64,000 bases of DNA, taken from the NCBI GenBank assembly GCA_947476745.1, contig CANJRG010000004.1, positions 62,001-126,000 on the forward strand, read 5' to 3'. The notes under the pieces were generated by a model. It saw nothing but the letters and a program-made list of their open reading frames with translations. It was not told the DNA's origin and ran no database searches. Below are positions 1-8,385 of this stretch, one piece after another; the first letter of the stretch is position 1; every line of letters begins with the position of its first letter. The translations under genes were made by a program, and so were the position numbers. This DNA is from Acidimicrobiia bacterium. Its GTDB lineage: Bacteria > Actinomycetota > Acidimicrobiia > Acidimicrobiales > CAIXPF01.

Positions 1-2069
1 TTGATGTGATAGTCGGCCAGCACGGTGGCCACGTCGCGCAGCAGCCGGGTTCGGTCGATGGCCTTCACCTCGATGGCCACCAAGAAGTGCGACCCCTGCT
101 CGTTGCTCCACTCGACCTCGACGAGCCGGCCCGACTGTGCTCCCATCAGGGACACCGCGTTCGCGCAATCCGCACGATGCACCGAGACCCCGCGTCCACG
201 GGTGTGGAACCCGATGACCTCGTCGCCGGGAACGGGCGTGCAGCAGCGGGCGAGGCGGATCAGCACGTCCTCGAGGCCCTCGACATGCACGGCCGCCGCG
301 CTGCGTCGACGCTCGGCCCTCTCGGGGCCGAGCACCTTGGTCGACAGCTGCACCTCCTGGTCGGGTTCGGCAGCGGAGAGCAGCCGCCGAGCCCGCGACG
401 CCACCAGTCGGGCCGACAGGTTGCCCGCGCCCACCGCCCGGTTTAGCGCATCGAGGTCGTTGAACTTCAGCGCCTGGGCGATCTGCTCCAGCAGCCCGAG
501 CGACAGCAGTTGCTGCACCGGCAGGCCGGCCACCCGCAGCGCCGATTCGACCTCCTCCCGACCGTTCTCGGCGACGTCCTCGCGATCCTGAGCGGCGCGC
601 CACTGGCGTATCCGTGCCTGGGCCTTCGGGGTGGCCACCGTGGCCAACCATTCCCGCGACGGACCGGCCGTGGGGGTCTTGGCGGTGAAGATCTCCACCG
701 TCTCCCCCGAGTGCAGCGGCGTGTCGAGGCTGACGAGACGGGCATCGACCTTGGCGCCGATGCAGGCATGGCCGATTTCGGTGTGGATGGCGTAGGCGAA
801 GTCGACCGGCGTCGACCCGACGGGCAGGCTGAGCACTGCGCCCTTCGGGGTGAAGACCATCACCTCGTCCTGGTCGAGATCGACCTTGAGGTTGGCCATG
901 AACTCCTTGGGGTCCGCGATGTCGCCCTGCCAGTCGACGATGCGGTCCAGCCACTCCATGTCGGCGGGAGCCGACTTGTAGCGCCAATGGGCAGCGACCC
1001 CGTACTCGGAGCGCAGGTTCATCTCCACCGTACGGATCTGCACCTCGAGCAGCTTCGCCTGTGGACCGATCACCGTCGTGTGCAACGACTGGTAGTTGTT
1101 GAACTTCGGCATGGCGATGAAGTCCTTGAAGCGGCCCTGCACCGGCTTCCACGTCGCGTGGATCGACCCCACGGCGGCGTAGGCGTCCTTGACGCTGTGC
1201 ACCAGCACCCGGATGCCCACGAGATCGAAGATCTCGTTGAACTCCCGGTCCTTGACGACCATCTTCTCGTAGATGCTCCACAGATGCTTCGGACGGCCGG
1301 TGACCTCCGCCTCGATGCCCAGCCCACCGAGCCGCTGGCGGACCTCCTCGATGACCTGGGTCAGGTACAGCTCGCGCTCGGGCGTGCGGTTCCACACCAT
1401 CGTGTCGATCTCGGCGTACCGCTTGGGATGCAGCGCGGCGAAGGCCAGGTCCTCGAATTGCTGCCGCATGTCCTGCATGCCGAGCCGGTGGGCCAAGGGC
1501 GCATAGACGTCGAGAGTCTCCCGGGCGATGCGGTGCTGGGCCTCCACCGACATCGCCGCCAAGGTGCGCATGTTGTGCAGCCGGTCGGCCAGCTTGATGA
1601 TCAGCACCCGAAGATCCTTGGCCATCGCCACGATCATCTTGCGCAACGTGGCGGCCTGCTGGTCCTCCCGGCTGGCGAACTGCATCCGGTCGAGCTTCGT
1701 GACCCCGTCCACGATGAGTGCGACCTCAGGCGGGAACTCCCGCTCGAGGTCGATCAGTGTCACCGAGGTGTCCTCCAACACGTCGTGCAGCAGGGCCGCA
1801 GCGATGGTCACGGGGTCGTTGGTCTGTTCGGCGACGATCAGGGCAACCGCCAGCGGGTGGGAGATGTAGGACTCCCCCGACTTGCGCATCTGCCCGGCGT
1901 GAAGCCCCGCCGCCAGATCCCACGCCCGGCCGACCAGTTCGCCCTCGGCGCGCGCCTGGCGACCCTCGAACCCGGCGATGAGCGGCTCGATCTCCGCGGC
2001 GCGTTCGTTGCCGTCGCGCAACCAGGGCAGCACCCGATCGACCGTGACCATCGCCAACCGCCTTTCCAT
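1..2069 (-). CDS. rel: Bifunctional (p)ppGpp synthetase/hydrolase Rel, C-terminus cut by window edge
   Basis: Makes and degrades the alarmone (p)ppGpp in the stringent response. About 689 codons are visible, from an ATG at 2069. The order is the usual one: an N-terminal HD hydrolase domain with HPLAVA and LLHDVLEDT (near residue 91), a synthetase domain with GIRVLVHSVKDAYAAVG and EYGVAAHWRYK, then TGS and linker regions. The frame runs off the window inside the C-terminal ACT domain (DRTRLLRDVATVLADYHI), so roughly 40-70 residues are missing. The HD motif looks intact, so both activities are expected. It follows apt on the same strand after 23 bases, as in mycobacteria (rel-apt-secFD). The partial state is due only to the window edge. 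Confidence 0.96.
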   Translation of the reverse strand, partial: MERRLAMVTVDRVLPWLRDGNERAAEIEPLIAGFEGRQARAEGELVGRAWDLAAGLHAGQMRKSGESYISHPLAVALIVAEQTNDPVTIAAALLHDVLEDTSVTLIDLEREFPPEVALIVDGVTKLDRMQFASREDQQAATLRKMIVAMAKDLRVLIIKLADRLHNMRTLAAMSVEAQHRIARETLDVYAPLAHRLGMQDMRQQFEDLAFAALHPKRYAEIDTMVWNRTPERELYLTQVIEEVRQRLGGLGIEAEVTGRPKHLWSIYEKMVVKDREFNEIFDLVGIRVLVHSVKDAYAAVGSIHATWKPVQGRFKDFIAMPKFNNYQSLHTTVIGPQAKLLEVQIRTVEMNLRSEYGVAAHWRYKSAPADMEWLDRIVDWQGDIADPKEFMANLKVDLDQDEVMVFTPKGAVLSLPVGSTPVDFAYAIHTEIGHACIGAKVDARLVSLDTPLHSGETVEIFTAKTPTAGPSREWLATVATPKAQARIRQWRAAQDREDVAENGREEVESALRVAGLPVQQLLSLGLLEQIAQALKFNDLDALNRAVGAGNLSARLVASRARRLLSAAEPDQEVQLSTKVLGPERAERRRSAAAVHVEGLEDVLIRLARCCTPVPGDEVIGFHTRGRGVSVHRADCANAVSLMGAQSGRLVEVEWSNEQGSHFLVAIEVKAIDRTRLLRDVATVLADYHI

Positions 2070-2092
2070 CGCCGAAGGGGCCACCCCGTGGA

Positions 2093-2620
2093 TCAGTAGG
2101 TCAGCAGGCTGGCCACGGACACGTCCGGCAGCTGGGCCCGGCCGTCGAGGAAGGACAGCTCCATCAGGAACGAGGCCCCCACCACCGTCGCACCGGCGCC
2201 GCGCAGCAGTTCGACGGCGGCGGCAGCCGTCCCACCGGTGGCGAGCACGTCATCGATGATCAGCACCGCATCGCCAGGGCCCACCGCGTCGATGTGCATC
2301 TCGAGCGACTCCGAACCGTATTCGAGGGAGTAGCTCACGCTCTTCGTGTGATAGGGAAGCTTGGCGGGCTTGCGCAACGGGACGAAGCCGACGCCGAGAT
2401 GGAAGGCCACAGCCGCACCGAGCAGGAACCCGCGGGCCTCGATCCCCACGACCCGATCGATGGGCCCGTCCACAGGCAGCGCCGCCAACTGCTCGATCGT
2501 GGCCACCCACGCCGGCCCGTCGCCGAGCAAGGGCGTGATGTCCTTGAAGATGATCCCAGGCTTGGGGAAGTCGGGGATGTCCCGGATCAGGGAACTCAGC
2601 ACGGCAGGGTCGTACGCCAC
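2093..2620 (-). CDS. apt: Adenine phosphoribosyltransferase
   Basis: Purine salvage enzyme converting adenine and PRPP to AMP. The 175-residue protein carries IPDFPKPGIIFKDITPLL near the N-terminus, GIEARGFLLGAAVA, and the PRPP-binding loop VLIIDDVLATGGTAAAA. The GTG at 2620 was chosen because it gives the family's usual length; the frame stays open further upstream but that extension is not family-like. It sits between secF and rel on one strand, the same neighbours as in Mycobacterium tuberculosis. Cytoplasmic; no unusual features. Confidence 0.95.
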   Translation of the reverse strand: MAYDPAVLSSLIRDIPDFPKPGIIFKDITPLLGDGPAWVATIEQLAALPVDGPIDRVVGIEARGFLLGAAVAFHLGVGFVPLRKPAKLPYHTKSVSYSLEYGSESLEMHIDAVGPGDAVLIIDDVLATGGTAAAAVELLRGAGATVVGASFLMELSFLDGRAQLPDVSVASLLTY

Positions 2621-2678
2621 CTGACTACCGTACCGCGTCGACGCTGGCTCGCTGCCAGTACCGGATCGCGGGCGACGC

Positions 2679-3788
2679 TCAGCGTCGCTTGTTCTTGCGG
2701 GGCCGCGGCGGATGGCTCGCCGAGTAGCCGGCGGGCAACTTCTTGCCCGATGCCGCACCGGAACCGGCAGCCTGTGCATCAGACGCGACTTCGGTTGGCA
2801 CAGTCGCCTTTCGGCTTTCGACCCGACGGGTTTCCCCGGTTGCCTTGGAGGCGAGCCGCTCACGGACCGTCCGATAGGCCGGGGAACGCTCGTTCAGATA
2901 GGCCACGATCGGGGTCGCCACGAAGATCGACGAGTAGACGCCGACGAGCAGACCGACCAACAGGGCGATACCGAACTCCTCCAGCGTCGTGGCCCCGAAG
3001 ATCCACGAACCGACCACCAGGATCGACAGCACCGGCAGCACCGCCGTGAGGCTCGTGTTGATCGAGCGCATCAGCACCTGGTTCAGCGACAGGCTGGCCA
3101 TGTCGGTGTAGGTCGTGCGGCCGGCCACCGACACCATCGGCGTGTTGTCCTTGATCCGGGCGTACACGACGACCGTGTCGTAGAGCGAGAAACCGAGGAT
3201 GGTGAGGAAGGCGATCACCGTGGCCGGGGTGACCTCGATCTGCAACAGGGAGTACACCCCGACACTGATCACGATGTCGTGCACCACTGCGACCAGGGCA
3301 CCCACCGCCATCCGCCAATCGCGTAGCGCAAAGGTGATGTAGAGCGAGACGGCGATGAAGAACAGCACCAGTGCCCGGATGGCCTTGTTCGAGATCTCGT
3401 TGCCCCAGGAGGGCCCGACGGTGGTGACGGCGATCTGGTCGGAATCGATCTCGGCGGCACCGGCGAGGGCCTCGCGCACCTCCTGGATCTTGGCGGGATC
3501 GGTGGTTCCGGACTGCACCCGCACCAGGTCGGTGCCCACGGTCTGGATCTTCGACTCGGCAACACCCAGTGGCCGCAGCACGTCGCGGGTCTCGGACACG
3601 CTCAGCGACGACGTGGGCACGTCCCATGCGGTGCCGCCCTCGAAGTCGAGGCCGAGGTTAAGCCCCCGCAGCGACAACAGCCCGATGCTGAGCACGACCA
3701 GGGCGGCCGACGCCGTCAATCCGTAGCGCCACAGTCGGACGAAGTCGTAATTGTTCTCGCCCCGGAACAGGCGCCGCAGACCGCTCAT
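2679..3788 (-). CDS. secF: Protein translocase subunit SecF
   Basis: Membrane subunit of the SecDF complex that uses the proton gradient to pull secreted proteins from the SecYEG channel. The 369-residue protein has one N-terminal membrane helix (about 25-45), the family motif LGLDFEGGTAW just after it, a periplasmic domain, and five C-terminal helices ending near residue 310. The cytoplasmic tail is rich in basic residues (ends PRPRKNKRR). Its ATG overlaps the secD stop by four bases (ATGA), indicating translational coupling. Confidence 0.96.
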   Translation of the reverse strand: MSGLRRLFRGENNYDFVRLWRYGLTASAALVVLSIGLLSLRGLNLGLDFEGGTAWDVPTSSLSVSETRDVLRPLGVAESKIQTVGTDLVRVQSGTTDPAKIQEVREALAGAAEIDSDQIAVTTVGPSWGNEISNKAIRALVLFFIAVSLYITFALRDWRMAVGALVAVVHDIVISVGVYSLLQIEVTPATVIAFLTILGFSLYDTVVVYARIKDNTPMVSVAGRTTYTDMASLSLNQVLMRSINTSLTAVLPVLSILVVGSWIFGATTLEEFGIALLVGLLVGVYSSIFVATPIVAYLNERSPAYRTVRERLASKATGETRRVESRKATVPTEVASDAQAAGSGAASGKKLPAGYSASHPPRPRKNKRR

Positions 3789-5536
3789 GCCGTTGCCTCC
3801 GCGCCCTGGTGCCCTCGGGACTCGCGCACGCCGAACGCCGAAGGCCGACGCTCCGCCAGGCCGGTACTCGACAGCAGCACCACCGCCGGCCTCATGAAGA
3901 AGTAAGACGCCACCAGGTCGAGAAGGGTGGACAACCCGAGGTAGAGGGCGAAACCCTTCACCGGACCGACCGTCAGCCAGTACAGCAGCGCGGCACCGAT
4001 CAGCGACACGAGGTCGGCCTTGACGATCGTGCTCATCGCCCCATGGAAGGCCCGTTGCGCCGATGAGCGCATGTTGCGCCCACCGACCATGTCGTCCTTT
4101 ATCTGCTCGAAGTAGACGATGTTGGAGTCGATCGACACACCGATCGAGACGATGATGCCGACGACACCCGACAGCGAGAGCGCCAAGCCGCGTGTCTCAC
4201 CCAACCAGGCGATGATGGCCCACAGCAACCCGAAGCTGAGCCCCAGCGACGTCAGCGCCACCAAGCCCAGGATGCGGTAATAGACGAGGATGTAGATCGC
4301 CACGATGGCCAGACCGATGAGACCGGCCGCCACGCCGGCCTTGAGCGCATCACGGCCGATGGTGGCCGACACATCCTGGGTCTGCTGCCGCTCGAACTCC
4401 ACCGGTAGGGCACCGTAGCGGAGCTTCTGGCCGAGGTCCTTGGCCTCCTCCTGGGTGAACGAGCCCGTCACGACAGCGTTGTTGCCGCTGCTGAAGGTGC
4501 TGTTCACGCTCGGTGCCGAGATCACGATGCCGTCGAGCACCGCAGCGAGGCGGCCGGTCGGGCACACCTGGGGATTGCTCGCCTGATAACAGGCGGCGGC
4601 GGCCTGCCGCCACGTGCCGACGTTCTCGTCGCCGTCCTTGAAGGTGATCTCCACCAGCCACTGTCCGTTGCTGGGGTCGAGCGTGGCCTGCGTCTTCTCG
4701 GCCACCAGGGCATCGCCGGTGACCAGGGTGGGCCCGAGGGCGTACCGGAAGGTCTCCTTGCGGGTCTTGCGGTCGTACTCGGGCATGATTACCGTGGCGT
4801 CGTTGGTGTCCTCATCCCGCGGCGTAACCGGCGGCCAGGAAGTGTTCAACGTGTCGTTCGTGGTTGCGGGCACCATCGCCGGCGTGACGGTCGTGGTCGT
4901 GACGCCAGCGACTGTCGTCGTGGTCTCAGCGGCGGCGACCACGCTCGTGGCGACGGCATTGGTGGTCGACGGTGCCGGGGTCGACTGCCGTCGGGGTAGC
5001 GGACCGAGGGCGTACTCGCCCGACGACGCACCGCCGGGCATTCCCAGGCTCTGCTCGTTCTTCGTGGTCGAGGTCTGTACCGCGGTGGTCGGCGCCGTCG
5101 GCAGCGCCGAGGTGGGGGTTGCGTTCGCACCGTTCCCGCTGACGCCGGCCACGGTCGTGGAGGTCACGGGAGCGAGCAGCTCGGGGTTCGGGAAGGTCTG
5201 CAGCACCGGACGGAATCGCAGCTCGGCGGTGGAGCCCACCAGCTCGAGCGCCCGCTCGCGGTCCTTGACGCCCGGCAGCTGGACGACGACGTTGCCGCCC
5301 TGGATGGTGATGTCCGGTTCGGCCACCCCGATGGCGTCGACGCGGTTACGGATCACCGCAACGGCCTGGTTGATCTGCTCCTCGTCGGCCACCGAGGTGG
5401 GCTTGAGCACGACCGCCACGCCGCCCTGCAGGTCGAGACCGAGCAACGGCGACCAGCCGGCCGCCAGCACGGCAACAACCAGACCGAGAACGACGACGAC
5501 GAAGGTGATGAGGGTGGGCAGACCGGACCGACGCAC
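3785..5536 (-). CDS. secD: Protein translocase subunit SecD with a large Ser/Thr-rich insertion
   Basis: Partner of SecF. The 583-residue protein begins at a GTG and has an N-terminal membrane helix (about 9-27), the motif LLGLDLQGGVAVVLKP at 31-46, a P1 domain, and a C-terminal five-helix bundle (about 395-565) with GLALSLSGVVGIIVSIGVSID. Residues about 122-240 form a low-complexity Thr/Ala/Val/Pro-rich insertion inside the extracytoplasmic head, with runs such as AAAETTTTVAGVTTTTV. Actinobacterial SecD proteins often have insertions here, but this one is long and of simple composition. yajC ends two bases upstream, making a yajC-secD-secF operon. Confidence 0.96.
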   Translation of the reverse strand: MRRSGLPTLITFVVVVLGLVVAVLAAGWSPLLGLDLQGGVAVVLKPTSVADEEQINQAVAVIRNRVDAIGVAEPDITIQGGNVVVQLPGVKDRERALELVGSTAELRFRPVLQTFPNPELLAPVTSTTVAGVSGNGANATPTSALPTAPTTAVQTSTTKNEQSLGMPGGASSGEYALGPLPRRQSTPAPSTTNAVATSVVAAAETTTTVAGVTTTTVTPAMVPATTNDTLNTSWPPVTPRDEDTNDATVIMPEYDRKTRKETFRYALGPTLVTGDALVAEKTQATLDPSNGQWLVEITFKDGDENVGTWRQAAAACYQASNPQVCPTGRLAAVLDGIVISAPSVNSTFSSGNNAVVTGSFTQEEAKDLGQKLRYGALPVEFERQQTQDVSATIGRDALKAGVAAGLIGLAIVAIYILVYYRILGLVALTSLGLSFGLLWAIIAWLGETRGLALSLSGVVGIIVSIGVSIDSNIVYFEQIKDDMVGGRNMRSSAQRAFHGAMSTIVKADLVSLIGAALLYWLTVGPVKGFALYLGLSTLLDLVASYFFMRPAVVLLSSTGLAERRPSAFGVRESRGHQGAEATA

Positions 5537-5538
5537 GC

Positions 5539-6030
5539 CTAGCTCTTACCCTTGTCGGCCACCTGGGCCGCGTCGTCACCAACCGTCGGCTCATCGGCCG
5601 CGTCGTCACCAACCGCCGGCTCATCGGCCGGCGCATCATCGGCCGGCGCATCATCGGCCGGCGCATCAACCGACACCCCGGCGGCGACAGCCCGTGCGCC
5701 ACCGCCACCGAACATCGACGAGAGCTTCCCGGCAATCCCTCCGGCGGGCACCTCGGCCGGGGCCGGGGCCGGGTTCTTCGCCGAGTAGACCCGTTCGGCT
5801 ATGGCCCGACGGGCAATCTTGATCTCGATGTCGGGTGCGATTTCGAGGTACACGCTGTCGCCGTCGACCTCGGTAACCCCACCGTAGATGCCCCCGGTCG
5901 TGACCACCTCGTCGCCGGGTCCGAGCGAGCTCATCAGGTTGGCCTGGGCCTTCTGCTTCTTCTTCTGGGGAACGATGAGGAAGAAATACATTACGCCGAG
6001 GAGGAGAACGGGCAAGAGAAGGTTGGCCAT
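5539..6030 (-). CDS. yajC: Preprotein translocase subunit YajC with repetitive acidic tail
   Basis: Small accessory subunit of the SecDF-YajC complex. The 163-residue protein has one N-terminal membrane helix (about 3-20, LLLPVLLLGVMYFFLIVP) followed by PQKKKQKAQANLM and the conserved GDEVVTTGGIYG segment. Family members are usually 85-120 residues; the excess is a C-terminal Ala/Asp-rich tail from about residue 118, built from repeats (DAPAD three times, then two copies of a DEPxVGDDAA unit). First gene of the yajC-secD-secF operon; tgt lies 12 bases upstream on the same strand. Confidence 0.93.
   Translation of the reverse strand: MANLLLPVLLLGVMYFFLIVPQKKKQKAQANLMSSLGPGDEVVTTGGIYGGVTEVDGDSVYLEIAPDIEIKIARRAIAERVYSAKNPAPAPAEVPAGGIAGKLSSMFGGGGARAVAAGVSVDAPADDAPADDAPADEPAVGDDAADEPTVGDDAAQVADKGKS
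5571..5666 (-). repeat. Tandem repeats coding for the YajC acidic tail
   Basis: Two adjacent tandem arrays lie inside yajC: two copies of a 30-base unit containing cggctcatcggccgcgtcgt, and three copies of the 15-base unit tcatcggccggcgca. Both periods are multiples of three, so copy-number change lengthens or shortens the acidic tail without breaking the frame. Confidence 0.85.
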
Positions 6031-6042
6031 GGCTGGCTTAGG

Positions 6043-7155
6043 TTAGCGCCCACCCCAGACATCCAACACGTCATTGCGGAAGGATTCAAAGGTTCCTGCC
6101 ACGATCGAGGCCCGGCAGCGGTCCATCAAACGGTTGAGCCACCACAAATTGTGCAAGGTGAGCAGACGCATCGCGGTCAGCTCGTGGACCCCGAGCAGGT
6201 GCCGCAGGTAGGCCCTCGAATACCGCGCCGTGAGCGGGCACACCGCGTCGGGGTCGAGCGGTTGGTCGTCGGTGGCGTAGCGGGCGTTGCGCAGGTTCAT
6301 GCGTCCGGCATCGGTCAGCACGGTGCCGTGTCGCGCGAGCCGGGTCGGCAGCACGCAATCAAACAGGTCGATCCCGTTCGCCACACCTTCGATCAGACCG
6401 GCTGGATCGCCGACCCCCATGAGGTAGCGGGGCTGATCGCCGGGCAGCAGCTCGGTGGCGGCGGCGATGGCCGGCACCATCTCCTGACGCGACTCGCCGA
6501 CCGACAGGCCACCGAGGGCGTAACCGTCGAAGCCGATGCCGGTGATGGCCCGGGCGCTAATCGCCCGGAGAGCCGGGTCGATACCGCCCTGCACGATCCC
6601 GAACTGCTCCTGGTTGGACGGGCGGCGGTCGACCGTGGCGGCCCAATGGCGACGGGCACGTTCGGCCCAGCGGTGGGTGCGCTCCATTGCCGCGACGACC
6701 ACGGCATCGGGGGCCGGCAGGCCGGGGCACACGTCAAGCGCCATCTGGATGTCTGCGCCGATGAGGGCCTGCACCTCCACGGCACGCTCGGGCCCGAGGC
6801 GATGGTAGGAGCCGTCATAGGTGGACTGGAACGTTGCACCGTCCTCGTCCACCTTGGGTTCGAGCGAGAAGATCTGGAACCCGCCGGAATCGGTCAGCAG
6901 ATGGCCGGACCAGTTCATGAAGCGGTGCAGGCCCCCGCGCGCAGCGATGGCCTCGGCCCCCGGGCGCAGCATCAGGTGGTAGGTGTTGCCCAAAACGATG
7001 CGGGCCCCGAGCCGCTCGAGGTCCTCCGTGTCCAGGGTCCGGACCGCGCCCCGGGTCCCGACGGGCATGAACAGCGGCGTCCGCAGCACGCCGCGGCTGG
7101 TGTGGAGTTGGCCCGCACGGGCTGCGCCGGCGGTGGCGTCGATAGTCAGTTGCAC
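6043..7155 (-). CDS. tgt: Queuine tRNA-ribosyltransferase (TGT) with degenerate zinc site
   Basis: Exchanges guanine-34 for the queuosine precursor preQ1 in GUN-anticodon tRNAs. The 370-residue protein has the usual length and starts at GTG. Visible catalytic features are DSGGFQIFS (Asp89), the nucleophile in FDCVLPTR (Asp266), GIVQGG and YALGGLSVGE. The C-terminal zinc site normally reads CxCxxC plus a distant His. Here the aligned stretch is DPDAVCPLTARYSRAYL, so only the middle Cys (306) and the His of TLHNL (335) remain; Ala304 and Thr309 replace the other two cysteines. queA follows 43 bases upstream on the same strand, so the last two queuosine steps are together. Confidence 0.94.
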   Translation of the reverse strand: MQLTIDATAGAARAGQLHTSRGVLRTPLFMPVGTRGAVRTLDTEDLERLGARIVLGNTYHLMLRPGAEAIAARGGLHRFMNWSGHLLTDSGGFQIFSLEPKVDEDGATFQSTYDGSYHRLGPERAVEVQALIGADIQMALDVCPGLPAPDAVVVAAMERTHRWAERARRHWAATVDRRPSNQEQFGIVQGGIDPALRAISARAITGIGFDGYALGGLSVGESRQEMVPAIAAATELLPGDQPRYLMGVGDPAGLIEGVANGIDLFDCVLPTRLARHGTVLTDAGRMNLRNARYATDDQPLDPDAVCPLTARYSRAYLRHLLGVHELTAMRLLTLHNLWWLNRLMDRCRASIVAGTFESFRNDVLDVWGGR

Positions 7156-7198
7156 AGGTGGTCAGTATCGCCGGTGTCCGCGGCCGCTCCCCACCCGC

Positions 7199-8251
7199 TC
7201 ATCGGGGATCGTCGTGACGATTCAGCAGCATGGCGTCCCCGAAGGACAAGAAGCGGTAGTCCTCGGCCAGCGCGGTGCGGTACAACCCCTGCCACCGGGA
7301 GCCGACGAACGCGTCGATCATGACCAGCAGCGTCGAACGCGGGACGTGGAAGTTCGTCAGCAGCCGGTCAACCACGGCGAAGGGATAGGGCCGGCGGATG
7401 AACAACTCGGTCGAGCCCTCGCTGAGGCCGTTCGCCGCCCAGGACTCGAGAGTTCGCACCACGGTGGTACCGACCGCGACCACCGTTCGGCCCTCGACGT
7501 GCGCCGCCGTGAGCTGCTCGAGGGTCGACGGCGGGATGCGGAAGCGCTCCTGGTGCATCACGTGGTCCTCGACCCGTGAAACGGTGATCGGCCGGAAGGT
7601 CCCCAACCCGACGACCAGCTCTACCGTGGCCATGGCCACCCCTCGATCGGACAACGCTTCGAGCACCGACGGGGACAGGTGCAGGCCCGCGGTCGGCGCC
7701 GCGACCGAAGCCGGCCGTCGGGCGAACACGGTCTGGTAGCGCTCCGGGTCCTCCAACGGCGCAGTGATGTAGGGCGGCAGCGGCACCTGGCCCCACCGCT
7801 CGAGCAACGTCTCCACCGCGGTGTCGCCTGCGAAGGCCACCTCCCAGCGGCCCTCCCCCAGCGAGGCCCCCAGCTCGACGGCCAGCTCAGCACCTGCGGC
7901 GGAACCGGTGCGATCCGGCTCCGCCGGCGTCAGGACCTCACGGGGCCGCAGGCGGCGGCTGGGGCGCGCCAAGGCCACCCAGACACGCTCCGACCGGGCC
8001 TCGAGCAGTAGCAGTTCCACCGCGGCCCCCGTCGCCCGGCGCAGGGCCAGGCGGGCCGGGATGACCCGGGTGTCGTTGACCACCAGCAGGTCGCCCGACT
8101 CGAGCAGATCCGGCAGGTCCGACACCCGGCGGTGCCAGGGCTCCTGCCCGGGCCCTCGATCCACCAGCAGGCGCGCCGCATGTCGAGGGGTCGCCGGGTG
8201 CTGGGCGATCCGGTCCTCGGGCAAGTCGTAGTCGAAGTCGTCGATGTCCAT
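7199..8251 (-). CDS. queA: S-adenosylmethionine:tRNA ribosyltransferase-isomerase QueA
   Basis: Transfers the ribosyl group of SAM to 7-aminomethyl-7-deazaguanine in tRNA to make epoxyqueuosine. The 350-residue protein begins MDIDDFDYDLPEDRIAQHP, a typical family start; other markers are LLVVNDTRVIPARL and AAPTAGLHLSPSVLEAL. The frame is open far upstream, but the ATG at 8251 matches the family N-terminus. A 19-base tandem duplication covers this start codon (8247-8283); the duplicated ATG lies out of frame. Pairs with tgt in queuosine synthesis. Confidence 0.95.
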   Translation of the reverse strand: MDIDDFDYDLPEDRIAQHPATPRHAARLLVDRGPGQEPWHRRVSDLPDLLESGDLLVVNDTRVIPARLALRRATGAAVELLLLEARSERVWVALARPSRRLRPREVLTPAEPDRTGSAAGAELAVELGASLGEGRWEVAFAGDTAVETLLERWGQVPLPPYITAPLEDPERYQTVFARRPASVAAPTAGLHLSPSVLEALSDRGVAMATVELVVGLGTFRPITVSRVEDHVMHQERFRIPPSTLEQLTAAHVEGRTVVAVGTTVVRTLESWAANGLSEGSTELFIRRPYPFAVVDRLLTNFHVPRSTLLVMIDAFVGSRWQGLYRTALAEDYRFLSFGDAMLLNRHDDPR

Positions 8252-8283
8252 GTTGCTGATTGGGATCCATGTTGCTGATTGGG
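8247..8283. repeat. 19-bp tandem duplication over the queA start codon
   Basis: Two perfect copies of tccatgttgctgattggg, offset by 19 bases. The left copy contains the queA ATG on the minus strand; the right copy adds a second ATG 19 bases upstream, which is out of frame with queA. Confidence 0.9.
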
Positions 8284-8385
8284 CTCCGGGCCGCTGATCT
8301 CCGGTGCCGCGGGAAGGTTCCTCGGGGGCTCGGATCGGCCACAAGCCGGACGACGCTAGCGAGCTGTTCGCCCGGAGGGACCGGC

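Noticed and set aside
510-2099. Long plus-strand reading frame opposite rel
   Set aside because: Antisense shadow of a well-conserved gene in GC-rich DNA; the protein has no recognisable domain.
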